The notes under the pieces are model-generated. The model worked only from the letters and a program-made list of their open reading frames with translations, was not told the origin of the DNA and searched no databases. The position numbers were made by a program, and so were the translations under genes. Shown in pieces: positions 1-11,187 of a stretch of DNA of 64,000 nucleotides; position 1 is the stretch's first letter, and every line of letters starts with the position of its first letter. The stretch spans positions 47,073,652 to 47,137,651 of the forward strand of contig NC_052017.1 in NCBI RefSeq assembly GCF_015832195.1, in the 5' to 3' direction. This DNA comes from Motacilla alba alba (lineage: Eukaryota; Chordata; Aves; Passeriformes; Motacillidae).

Positions 1-2204
1 TCTGATTTTCACATACTTTTTTGAAACCGCTTAATTCCTAGGTAGCAAAACCTGCTAGCATTTTGTGAAGTCCACAAAAAATGGATCTGCGCTCTGCAGA
101 CTTTTGAAAATGCTGACGGTTTATTGCAACATGTATGGATTCTGCAAGTAACCAAAACCAAGGATGCATAACTGAATGAATAATTTCATATTCAGAGTGA
201 ATGTCATGACCCTTACTGTACTCAAACTTCATTTAATTTGGGTGAGGTATGTATGCAGACAATGCTACACTGGGAAGTGTAAGTATGGAACACAAAACAC
301 TTTCAAGTTACACGGCCTCTGATAAAGAACTTAAAATTGAATCTCTCTGACACAAAGTCAATGTTTCTTCCCTTCATTATGCTTGTCCCAACAGAGGCAT
401 GTGTGTGTAAGGAGGGCTGTAGTTCCTAATGATGGGGAATGTGGGGTGTGTGAGCATTTTCTTAACAGATACTTCAAGAGAAGGAAGTACCAGCGATATG
501 ATCTCAAGTAAAAGGGAGTTAATAAAAACTTCTGCTTGTGGCCATCAGTGCTGCTATCCCAACTTTTCTTTTCTGGAGAAGCAGCAGATGGAGGGGGGGG
601 GCATGATTTCATTAAAGTGTTCTAGTTTTCTGGAAGATATCAAGTCAAAATGTAGAGAGAATATACAGTTTTTTTTCTTTTACATTTTTGCATCGGAGAA
701 CAGTAAAAAGCAGTGGGTTTTAGTTGTGGGTTTTTGAAGAGACAAAATAAGTGAGATCCATAAGAGCAGCATACTTGGATGGGGAAAGACGTGTTTCCAG
801 GAGCCTGTGCTGGGCTGAACTCTAGCTTCAAATGATAATATCCATGAGGTAGTGGCACATGATTCCTCTTTACGAGAGTAGTCCTGAACCCCTGCCAAAA
901 ATCCCTCTATATGCCACTTAGTGCTTCAAGACAAGAAGGATAATGACAGGTCTGTAAAATCTGCTGGAATTGACAGTTCTTATTGTTCTGAAAAGTTTTC
1001 GTGACGCACAGGAATTTTCAGATTAGCACTGCACAATGTTGAACAAAATGGGTGTCAAGCAAATCAATGGGCTTTTCACAATTCACAAGTCCATGTTTCA
1101 CTGCTGTTCCATTTTTATTCTGTGCTTGGTCTTGCTTTGTTGTGTGCATGTGCCATTGGAGATGCGAGTGTGTATGCTCTGAACAGGGAGCAAGAGTTTT
1201 CCGTGGCATGGTGCTCCATGTAAACCAAGGTTTAGCATGGAGAAGGTTTTTCTAATAAAAAAGTGTTGTTGTTTTTTTTTTTTTTCAGACACAAAAATAG
1301 GAAACTGTTTATATTTGTGTGGTTAGTCTTACTTGGAGTTACAACTGTCTTCAATTCATTTGGAGGTGAACATATAGAGCCACCTTTTTTACACCCATGT
1401 GTAAAAATTTGTGCCAACTCACTAGAATAGTGGGGTGAAAACCATATACGACTGAGGCAAAACTGAAGACTGTGGCTCTAGCATCTGTTTACCTAGAACG
1501 TGAATGACCACCAGGTTTTTTGTAACTGAAGGAGAGTTAAGAACCAGGGAAATAATGAAATATTCAAATTTAATATCTCTCGACACATCCAAAGCTCAGA
1601 TCAGAATTTCTGCTCTATGCTTCCAGTATAGACTGACATATGGGTATAAGGCTTTACAAGCAGATAAAAGATAACTCATTAAGCTTAAAGCCCATAGAAA
1701 CAAAACAAAACCTTTGGAATGCCTATTCCATTTCAGTTTTCAATTTACCATCATTGAGGCAAATAGAAAGAAAAAAAATAACCTGCTGCCTTTGTGAAAA
1801 TCTCACTCTTCCAAGAAAAATATAAGCATAAGACTGAAGATCAGATCAATGCCTGGTGGCATCTCGTGTAAGTCAATGGAGCTATGCCAATTTGGTCTGG
1901 CACCAAGCATTTTAGAAGACATATGAGCCCATCAAACCAAGTGTTTTCCAATGCAACCAATTAAAGCTACCCCAAGATAGCATTTTTTTCAGCTTCTGCA
2001 TCCTCCCAACTGCTGCCAGCATGCCACAGCTCTCACTGAAGCCTACTCACTCCTCTGTTGCTGGAACTCTTATAGCCTGGGAATCTGAAATGCCTCTCCC
2101 ACACAGATCATCCCCAAGAACTAACGACGAGCAACAGTTCTCTGCACCATCAGGTCAAAAATCTAATGCAAGCGTGGCTTTGACTGCAACACGAGTTTTT
2201 AGGC

Positions 2205-2257
2205 AGGCACTACTGGGGTTTTAAGCCAGTTTTCAGGCACCACTGGGGTTTGAAGCC
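2205..2257. repeat. Two-copy imperfect tandem repeat, period 30
   Basis: AGGCACTACTGGGG at 2205 recurs as AGGCACCACTGGGG at 2235, both followed by TTT-AAGCC-type sequence. The 23-base cores match at 21 positions. Confidence 0.8.
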
Positions 2258-2296
2258 CTCAGACAGACTGATCCAGTGCTTAGCAGTTATAGGCTG

Positions 2297-2320
2297 TCTC
2301 TCTCCCTCCCTCCCTCCCCA
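2297..2320. repeat. Pyrimidine-rich (CTCC)n tract
   Basis: A short CTCT/CTCC/TCCC run followed by a C-rich stretch. It is a simple repeat with no coding content. Confidence 0.85.
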
Positions 2321-4612
2321 GCCCCCTCCTTTTATCTGCTAATGCACAGGGATAGACAAGCTAAAAAATCCCTTCAAACAAGGTTATGGGAGAGAGAGGA
2401 ACTCCATCACAGACAGTGTTTGCCTAACACTGGTGACTACACTTGAGAGGTTTATGTTGTTTGAACTATATCCCTGGAGTGCTAACAAGAATTAAAATAT
2501 CATCTTAAGAGTTAAAGTCACCTTAAAAGACAATGTTCTCCTATGCTTTCACATCAGCAATCATAAAATAAAGCAGAAGGCAGTAGGTATGGAATTAAAA
2601 ACCCTCAAAGGTGCAATCAAGCTTCATTTTGATGCATCCCAAAGGTGTTCAAAATGATCAGCAAGGAACAACCCATGCCCAGGTGAGCAAGGGTCCAAGC
2701 TTTCTCACAGATTTTTATGAAATATCTTAGCCTAGATCAAAGCATCCACCTTCAAGATGGGGAGTGGGCACATCTCTGCCTAGACTGCCGTACGCAATGG
2801 GATTTTCAGCTGCACCAGTGCTAAGTAAATACAAATGAATGATACAAGACCCTGGGGAAGGTGACATAGCAGCAAAATACCTTCCTCATTGAAAAAAAAA
2901 TCATTCTTGGCACTTTCATCACTGCTGAACAAAAATAAGTATTGCAATAAGAGCTAACAGTTATCTCTTTTTTTTGCGTACCTTAGAAAAATGCATTTTT
3001 TTCTAAGCCCAGTGCCATAGGATGCCTGGGGCCATCATTTCAATAAAAGGTGACCCAGACACCCCTGGGAAATACAGGGAAGAGTGACTTATATCTGTGT
3101 CTTAGAAAATGCAATAAGTCAAGCTTAATAAGGGGTCCCTCCTGCATTTGTTATACATCAGGTTAAACACTCAAAACTACACAGAGGAGGAGTAGTATTA
3201 TACACATCAGTAGACACTCTCCCTGTATTGATGCACTGAATTCTATGTTCTGTATTTTTTTAAAATTTCTATTGATCCAGCAGCTCTTCAAAACACTGAC
3301 ATTTTTTTTGGCATCAATTCTGAGGCAATGCTGATTCCTTTAACTAGAGGGATAAGCTCCATGTACACACCTTCCTGCCACAACTTGCAAGGCAAAAGCA
3401 AAGCTGACCAGTTAAACCAAATCTAAAGAAATTTACACCCTTAGCCTGAGATTCCCAGGCAGCAATGTGACTTCTCAGCAGTTCCTAATGCTGGGAAATG
3501 AAGCCGTATGTTAAGTTCTAAAATGAACACAAGATACCAAAAATGGATCCCTAAAATGCAGCCAGCTTCATACGATGTTTGCACCTAGTTAGGTTACTAC
3601 AAAATACCCGATACACTTGACAAGCTCAGGAACAGGGTGAAAAAAACCAAAAAAAAATGTTTCTAAATTTTTTTTCTTCTGATGTCTGCCATTTCTCCTA
3701 TGTATTTTCACAAACCAGATAAGATGACTACAGTCTCTGAGAGGGTTAAGCAGAGACAACCATGAGCTCCGTGCAGCAAAGCTCCCTGTCACGATAAAAC
3801 ATGAACAACGCTGAGCTGAATTCATGGCTGGTGTAAGTAACCCCAGAGGGTTGCAGAGGGACAGATTTGCACATACACTTCCCTCCCCTTTCTAAATATA
3901 CTATTTCTGCTTTACAGAATCAAAAGCAGAGTCCCAACAGGCAAAGAAATCAACTTCTAACACATGCCCCACAATGGTGAAAAAGGAAACTCTTCACACT
4001 TTTCATGTACTCACAGGTTTCATAAACAAATAGGAAAGCTTTTCAGTTAAATTTAGTTTAAAAAGCCTTCAAAGAAGAATACACCAATTTGAGAAAAAGA
4101 GAAAAGGTACAGGAGGGGTAGGAAAAGCAATGACTTTTTTGTGCTGAACACAGTGATGAATGATGAGCAACTCGTGTTTTCTTGGCTCAGGGTCTGAACT
4201 GGCATTTGACAAATCACTGTAATAACATACCTGTTATTATTATACTCACACCAGAAATACTGGTGACTTCATGTGGGCACTCAGACTTTTGTGCCTGCAA
4301 CATTCTGCTCCATGTGGCTTGCTTTCCTTCTCAAACACAGGGGTGATCTGAAATACTCCGAAGAACAGAATGCAGCATCCTTCCACGGACTAACCTCAAT
4401 TAGGCTAAAAAACCACCCAAGGCAATGCAAACAACTAACTAGTTTGTCCGATGCCTGAGACCATTTGGAAGAACACATCTCGCTACACAAAACCGAGGAA
4501 TCCTTCGGGCTATCTACAGTTGCCACTAATTTGCTTTTTGCCATTCCTCGACACCACCAACCGCTCCATGCCCAGGCTGAAACAGCAGGATAAAGTACAC
4601 GGCTTTACTTAC

Positions 4613-4812
4613 AGAGATCTCGTAGCTCCATCGTTCCCGATGACAAATTCACCTCCCACACGGCAGCGAGCGAATGACTTAATGCTGCCTTTCGCGGGCG
4701 GCCCCGTGCGCACGGGCAGCGGCGGATGCTCCGCGGCGAGGCTCTCGGCGGGGACCCGCTCCCGGCGCGGCCATGGGAGAGGCGCTGCCCCGCGGCCGCG
4801 CACCTCTGCCCG
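4613..4812 (-). other. ELMO1: Candidate alternative first exon of the short ELMO1 transcript
   Basis: The minus-strand sequence downstream of the CCAAT and TATA-like elements runs about 200 bases to a donor, GATCTCT|GTAAGTAA (exon end 4613, GT at 4612-4611), which is strong on its intron side. In the reading frame that would join the next ELMO1 exon in phase 0, a TGA stop lies upstream and no ATG follows it. The exon would therefore be 5' leader, and translation would start at the internal Met of the next exon. Two other-frame ATGs lie inside it: ATGGCC at 4774, whose 31-codon frame closes within the exon, and ATGGAG at 4631 in a strong start context. The 5' end is a guess from element spacing, and the acceptor partner lies left of the window. 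Confidence 0.5.
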
Positions 4813-5215
4813 CCGCGCTGCCCGCGCCTAGCTCCGCTTATGTGCCGGGCGCCCGGCGGGCTCCCATTGGCACGGGCGGGCGGCGGCAGCCAATGGCAGC
4901 CCACTCCCGCGGCAGGGAAACTCCTGCCCGCTTATTTAGCATCTCGGGAGACCGTATTTCCGAGGAAGAGCGCCGCTTCCCTCGCATCCTGCCATCGCAC
5001 GGCGCGGATGAGCAGACCAGAGATCCCCGTCTCCGGGGCTCCCCCCTCGTCGCCCGCTCGTTTTGTCTCAGAGCCCGGCGCTCACCCGGAGGAAGCGCTG
5101 ATGGGGACCCCGGCATCCGCGTCCACCTTGGCGGGGGCCGCGGGGGAGCGCGCCGGAGCTCCACAATTACTCGCTCCATCGCCATGGAAACAGCCTGGAT
5201 GCAGCGGGCTGGATT
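4650..5215. promoter_or_regulatory. CpG island, candidate internal bidirectional promoter of ELMO1
   Basis: This is an abrupt GC-rich, CpG-dense block in otherwise AT-rich intron, containing a NotI-type site (GCGGCCGC, 4792-4799). The core has a CCAAT box on the plus strand (4890-4894), another on the minus strand (4870-4866) and two overlapping GC boxes between them (4874-4883). A TATA-like CACATAAG lies on the minus strand (4844-4837) and a TATA-like TTATTTA on the plus strand (4932-4938). This spacing would place minus-strand starts near 4810 and plus-strand starts near 4963. A 14-bp perfect palindrome, CCCGTGCGCACGGG (4703-4716), is NRF1-like. The block lies in the ELMO1 intron just before the exon that holds the start Met of the human short isoform, so it is a good candidate for that alternative promoter. 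Start sites are inferred from motif spacing. Confidence 0.75.
5176..5191. promoter_or_regulatory. RFX X-box-like motif at the right edge of the CpG island
   Basis: CCATCGCCATGGAAAC reads on the minus strand as GTTTCCATGGCGATGG. This has one good RFX half-site (GTTTCC), the central AT spacing and an imperfect second half. It sits at the right edge of the CpG island. It is a motif match only. Confidence 0.3.
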
Positions 5216-5489
5216 TGTGTAGCACATCTGCTGCCAGGCTCATAATCAACTGCAATCTCATCTTTTTTCCCTCTGCTCTTGCTGCTTATTAGATTGTGAG
5301 TTTGCTCTCTCTTTTCATACATGCTGGGAAAGTACACGCAGACAGAGCTGTGTACACGTTGACTTTGTCCCTGTGCAAACACATCAGGACACACGTATGT
5401 TTGTGCACACACCCCAGGAGTACTCACTTGTATGCATGCATGCATATGCCAAGGAGGTACACTCTCTGTGTTCCCAAATCACACAATTA

Positions 5490-5905
5490 TATAATACTTA
5501 AAGATCCATCACCTACTTCCAACCCCCCTGCCATGGCACTTTTATGTGTGCTGGTTGCTTGAAGTTCCATCCAACCCGGCCTTGAACACTGCCAGAGATG
5601 GGGCATCCATCTGTCCGTCCGTCCCAGTGCCTCATTACCCTCACAGTAAAGAATTTCTTCCTAATAATTAATCTAAACTAGTCCCCCTTCACTTTGAGGA
5701 CATTATGCCTTGTCCTGTCACCCCATGCCCTTGTAACAAGTCCCTCTCCAGCTAAAGAAAGTGCTCTAAGATCTCTCTGGAGTCATCCTTTCTCCTGGCT
5801 GAACAACCACAACTCTCTCAAGCCTGTTTTCATAGGAGACGTGCTCCAGCTTCCTGATAACCTTCCCTCTTTTGGACTTGCTCCGACAAATAGTACACCT
5901 TAGTC
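5490..5905 (-). mobile_element. CR1 non-LTR retrotransposon fragment, 5'-truncated
   Basis: The plus strand shows the reverse complement of a CR1 3' region: a degraded tail (near TTAAAGATC), TTCCAACCCCCCTGCCATGG, GGCCTTGAACACTG, CAGTAAAGAATTTCTTCCTAA, CTTGTCCTGTCACC, and then sequence like CTGGCTGAACAACC and GGACTTGCTCC. The element is therefore on the minus strand, the same direction as ELMO1. It keeps only the end of the reverse-transcriptase frame and the 3' untranslated region, with frame-breaking changes. It lies just beyond the CpG island. Confidence 0.9.
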
Positions 5906-8900
5906 ACATTTCAAGTTTATATAACTGACCATCAGAAGACAAGACTACTGTCAAAGTCCTGCATTTTGTTTTCCAGTTCCATATATTGTATCTCTCCAAA
6001 ACAAGGTGAAAATTTGAGACAGCTTTTAGGAAACCTCCACAAATGCATCTGGCACCCACAGACCTGAATCTTCATGCAACTAACTCTACACAGGGTATTT
6101 CCTGTCCTGTTCTGGGCCTGATGAAACACACCACTAAGAAATCTTTATGCTCAAGGGTTGACAAAAGGGTTGACAAAAACTCTGTCCTGACCTCTGACAA
6201 TGTAAGGAAGGAGAGATCATTAGAAGAAAGGAAGCTACACTGGAGAGAAAGAACATATTCCTAAGCCACCAATGCAGTAAGGAAAGGAACATTTTGGCAG
6301 TTGGAGGAATTTTCTGTCTACTCCTCAGACTTTCTCTGGGACAACTGAAAAAAAGAAAATTCATCCTTTCCATGTTTCTGTTACTGAAACTGCAAAATGA
6401 GGAAAAAAAATCAAGTTCATGCATTTATATTAAAAAGATAGCTTCAGACAAACCATGAGACACTAACATACTATTCTTATGGTGTTAAGAATTTTAGATG
6501 GAAAAAAAATGAGGATACATTCCTTTTTCAGGAACCCTTACCTGCATTTGTTTGACCAAAAGAAGATTAAAAAAATGAAAGCTCTTCTTAAAAAAGCTCA
6601 ATATTTCTATACTGCACTAATAACAGCATTCCACTTCATGTGCCGTGGTAAAAAGGGGTAGATTAATTTCCGTCTACAACAAATGCCACTCCCTGTTAAA
6701 TGTCTTCTACCTGAGTCTAATCCAGAGTCTGGGAAGGTCTTCCAAGCCTCAAGAGCAAGGCCATAAGAGAAAGCTACTCCAGAGATTTGGCTTTTCAGGG
6801 CATCTGTGATGCAATTACAATTCTTGACATAGAAATGAGCTTCTGAGAGAACTGTATTTGTAATGGCTGAGGATGCCATAAGGGTTCACATCTGGCAATG
6901 CTGTACTTCTGGCTTTTCATTTGCCTTTGGAGCAGCACCATCACCCATAAGGATTACCCTGAGCTTGCCAGCTTTTGAGGTCATTCTTTTAGCTCTGAAA
7001 TATTAAACTGTGGAAAGATTTTCAGTATGCATTTTAAGGGAATGAGGGCTAATTAAAAAGCCTAGATTTGCTGACAGAACTTGCTGCGGAAAAAAGCATT
7101 CTGCCCCATTCCATCCCTCTCCCACCCAAATCACACAGGGGAGAGGGTGGTCTGGGAGTGTGGAGCATTCTCTGTCATTTGTCTGTGAAGGGTGAAACAC
7201 TTCAGCAGTTTCAAGGTTATTTTTGCTAGCTGTTATTGTCATGTCATGGACTGGAAGCATTGTCAATATGTAGAGCTTAAAATAGTCATGCAAACCAACA
7301 AGTTTAAATTTTACTGGGCAACAAAAACCAAATAGCACATTCCTAGGAGGTCTCTGCAATTAATATTTCTTAAGCCAATATTAAATTGAAGTGGTTTCTA
7401 ATGAAATAAATTGTTCCTTCATGTTATGTGATACACAGAGTTCAAAACTCTTCAATAGGCTGTCCTTTGTTAAACAAAGCCCCACTGCAATCAAAAATAA
7501 TGATTAGCAGTGCAACTTTGATGTATCTGGAGAAATTTTCCCTTGGCCCAGTTTCCAAAACTCCATCTGCATTTCACATGCTGACAGGGAGAAGACTGTG
7601 TCCCAGATTAGGGCAACCAGTCAAGAACTCAGAAGACCCATTTTTAAGGTCTTTTCTTTCATAGGAAAGGAGCAGAAGTGACAGAGATCTCTACTTCTGT
7701 TGACAGCAAGCCACTAGATTTAAGGTTATGAAATCTCACCTTTGTCTCTTTATTTTCTTAGTGATCTCCCCTGGAAATTGCATTTCTTTTCCTCACAAGG
7801 CTATGTTGTGAGAATAAACACGCCAAGAATTTCATTGCAATCTAAAGCAGGACAGGACACAGATACCTAAGGAAGATTTTAAGGGAGATCAAAAATTCAA
7901 GGCTAGAAAAATCCAGGCATTTCAAAGCAGCATAATAAATAAGATTTGTGAAAAAAAAATCTTCTAAGATAGTAGGATAAAATAATGCTGTTCAACTATA
8001 AGGATAAAAGATTACCAGGAAGGCTTCACACCAAAGCTGCTACTTGTCAATCCGACAGCAGCTCCTGCCAGTATTCTGTCATGGGCTAAGACCTGTTTGT
8101 GTGTGGGAGCTGAGGAACAATCAGTGATGATATAATGCTTACTCATCCTTCTAGATCGTGGGTTTTTCTTTTTTTAGCCTAGATACCTAAAGGGGAAGAT
8201 GGTTAACCTGCTAAGAGTTCCCCAGTCACACACTTGATGGTTGGCTTCCAGTGACACCTCTTCCAGTGCCATAAATTACCTGTTAATTCTGAGTAAACTG
8301 TCAAGCCCTTCCAAAGGTCCATTTGTAGAAGCAGCTGATTTGTACCAGGAACAGTTAGTTCTATTGATTTATTCCAGGAAGACCTACACATTTCCCTTTC
8401 ACATCTGTATTCTTGAAGTGTCAATTAGGACCTATCTGTAGGTAATACAAACAGATATTTCAGAGACTTCTGAGGCCATATTTCACATTTAGTTTGGTTT
8501 TTCCCAAATCTTGGTATCAAAAAACCTCATAATTCTTTTATCAGGAGGGCCCTACACTTTATTTCAAATGAACAGCTTTGAGGGTTTGGTTTGGTTTTTT
8601 TCCTACTGCATCAGAAAGAAGTTTTTGCATAGTAACATAAAAACACAAATTAAAATGAAAATGCTGGGCCAGAGCATAAAGAGATATCTATCTTGTCTGC
8701 CATTTAAGACAGCTTGACCACAAACCACAAAGCTTATCTGACTAGGAACACACAAGTGACATATGAGCTGCTGAAAACAGTCAGTAACACAACTTTGCAT
8801 ATCAGATTAGACATGACCTTCAGAGGTGATCTGCCACCATAGCACCCAGAAGGTCTCTATGAATTACAGAACCACAGAACCTTTCATTCTGCAAAGCGTT

Positions 8901-11148
8901 TCCATCATCCAAGCACTAATGAGTGTGCTCAGTGTTCACTACCTTCTCCTGTGCTTTGACCACAGGGAGCATCCCAGTCTCCTCCTGCACCACCAGGTAG
9001 GCTGCCTGCATTCTGAGGATGCATTCACATGTTAAAAGACTTCAAGGTACAAAGATGTGAATTAAATAAAATCACCACTTCTCTTATACAAATGAAATCA
9101 GAGCTTTATAGAATTTCATACAACAGTCCTGGACATACACAACAGTATGATGACTGTCTAGGGGTGTTGAATTTGCAATTCTTCTTTATCTTCCCTGACA
9201 ACTGAAGCTCTTCAGCTAAGCCAAAGACAGCCTACAAACAATCCTGAAATTGGCTACAGGAACTGACATGAATATTTCTCAGTTTTCCTATTGCTAAATG
9301 ATTACATGTAGTCTGAATAGTGAAAGGAGACTTCCTAGTCTAGACAGCATGACTGTAGGCTCCATTTGCACCCCCAGTGTTAACTCCAAGAAGATCTGAA
9401 ATGCCTTGTCTTTGATACAGATCCAAAATATCCACATCTTAGAAAAACAAAACGCAAAGGACCAACTAAACAAAAAGAAGAAAAACATCACAACTGCATA
9501 TAAGAAACCTAATCTGAAAAAGGAAGAAACTGGGTTGCTTAGAGGAAGACTATTCTGTCACAGTGAACAAATTCAGAGTTGCATAGTTTTTGATACATGC
9601 ACAAATAAAAAAGAAAACTACTTCTAACCTTGACAGTGGGTACAGCAGACAAACAACCTCAAGTGATGTTTAGGTTTGGCGGCAGTGTCGTGTACAATCA
9701 TAGTCTGTCTTTGGATAGCTATCATACTAAAAAAGCCCTTAAAATACACAAGCCCCCGCAGCTGTCTGCAACCTTTAAGTCTTGCCATTTCAAACACACA
9801 TTGCAGTCATATAGCATGAGAGGGCACTGAAGAATTTCAAATCAATTATAACAAATCCAGACAGTAGATAGCAGAAGGTTTCACAGTACACATCACCGGC
9901 TTCAGGATTCCTCACATAGCACTCCTAAATACAAAACTGCAAGATGCTCAGAAATGTTCAAATGCATATCAAAATTTTGTATCAGAACCATTTGGAACAT
10001 ACCAAGAGCATTTTCAGTCCTGTCATTGTAATCTCAGTTCTCTCATTCAATCATTCTGTCTGGAGTACACATGGCAGGACAGAACAATTTCACATCACTG
10101 CAGCATTTTACCTTCTATCTTTAGCTACTTCTCCAGCTCATGCTTTGCACAGGCTGCCAAACAAGCAACAGCAGCCAGGTTTATCTTCAATCCAAACAGC
10201 CTAAGACTTCCATTTAATGCTTGATTCTCTGTAGGATGGGTACTGTGGAATGTACATTGTACTAACACTGTTGAAACCAATTATGCCCCTTAGGTTCTTG
10301 GTTTTGCCTCTCCTACAGGCATGCATGCTCCCCCTGCATCTTATTCATTAGTGCACTGTGGTTTTCTTCTTCTGGAAGATGGTAGTTAAATCTCTGCTCA
10401 ATCTTATGAAATGGCAACAGAATGATTTCTTCAGCTTTTCTGATTTTAACAAAACCAAGTGGACAAAAAAAAGGAAAAAGTCATCTGTCTCAGTTACCTG
10501 AACTCAGTCTGACGCTGTCATGGGTCACTGTTTAAATAATGATGCATGAGTTTTTTAATATATTAATTACACAAATAGGTGCTTAGGAACTACTTAAACA
10601 GAAGATTATTTACCCCATTGACTAGAGAAACCCATGTGTCAGCACATCTGCTGCACAGGAAGATTAAATCTGTTCACACAAAACTCATGCTCTCCCTTGC
10701 TAATGGAGAAGAGATTAGTAGTGTGAGACCTGAAGCAGGGGCTTTGGGTTTTATCCAACAGACCCTTAAGACTGTCACACTGGCTGATGCTAGCAAACAT
10801 CTCTGGATTTCTAAAAACCCAGTGTTTACTTGTCTAGGCATTCTGGAAAAAGAAATGGGATTTTTATTGAAAAGAGTTTTCTACGTGTGTGTTTTAATTT
10901 TAAAAGCTTCTGCTGTATGTTATTTAAGAGTAACAATCAGACACTCAGCAGCTTTAAGAGGGAACTGTATTGCTGTGATTGTGCACCTTTAAGGCCAGAC
11001 TGACAATGCTCATTGATGATGTTTAGAAAGAGTATACTGAAAACAACTCAATTACAGAGTTATCTTTGCCTTGGTTCACCTTCCTAGCTGCTGCTAAAGG
11101 ACCTTCAGACTATTATTTTACCAGCTATTGATGACAGTCAATCCATGT

Positions 11149-11187
11149 TTTTCACATCCCCTTAGCAATTTTCACATCCCCTTTGCA
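11149..11187. repeat. Two-copy tandem repeat, period 20
   Basis: TTTTCACATCCCCTTAGCA (11149) is followed directly by TTTTCACATCCCCTTTGCA (11169), with 18 of 19 bases identical. The high identity suggests a recent slippage-type duplication. Confidence 0.85.

Larger units (their letters stand above)
1..4649 (-). other. ELMO1: ELMO1 intron (downstream of the 27 kb exon), left part
   Basis: AT-rich unique sequence. I saw no coding exon and no clear mobile element. It holds short homopolymers, the two-copy repeat at 2205-2257 and the CTCC tract. I looked on the minus strand for the exon that continues ELMO1 (V-M-Q-V-V-K...) and did not find it, so it should lie to the left of the window. Confidence 0.75.

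Noticed and set aside
4609..4904. Minus-strand frames in the CpG island read as coding (for example ending VGGEFVIGNDGATRSL)
   Set aside because: They run through the splice donor into stops, and joining them to the next ELMO1 exon would be out of frame; the region is better read as a 5' leader.
4726..5292. 188-codon open frame across the CpG island on the plus strand
   Set aside because: GC-rich DNA lacks stop codons in several frames at once; alanine-, proline- and arginine-rich translations on both strands are a composition effect.
8861..8915. Possible CR1 3'-end remnant (GAATTACAGAACCACAGAACC)
   Set aside because: It only vaguely resembles the CR1 terminal repeat and lacks the following conserved GGAAGAGACC-type block, so it is too weak to annotate.
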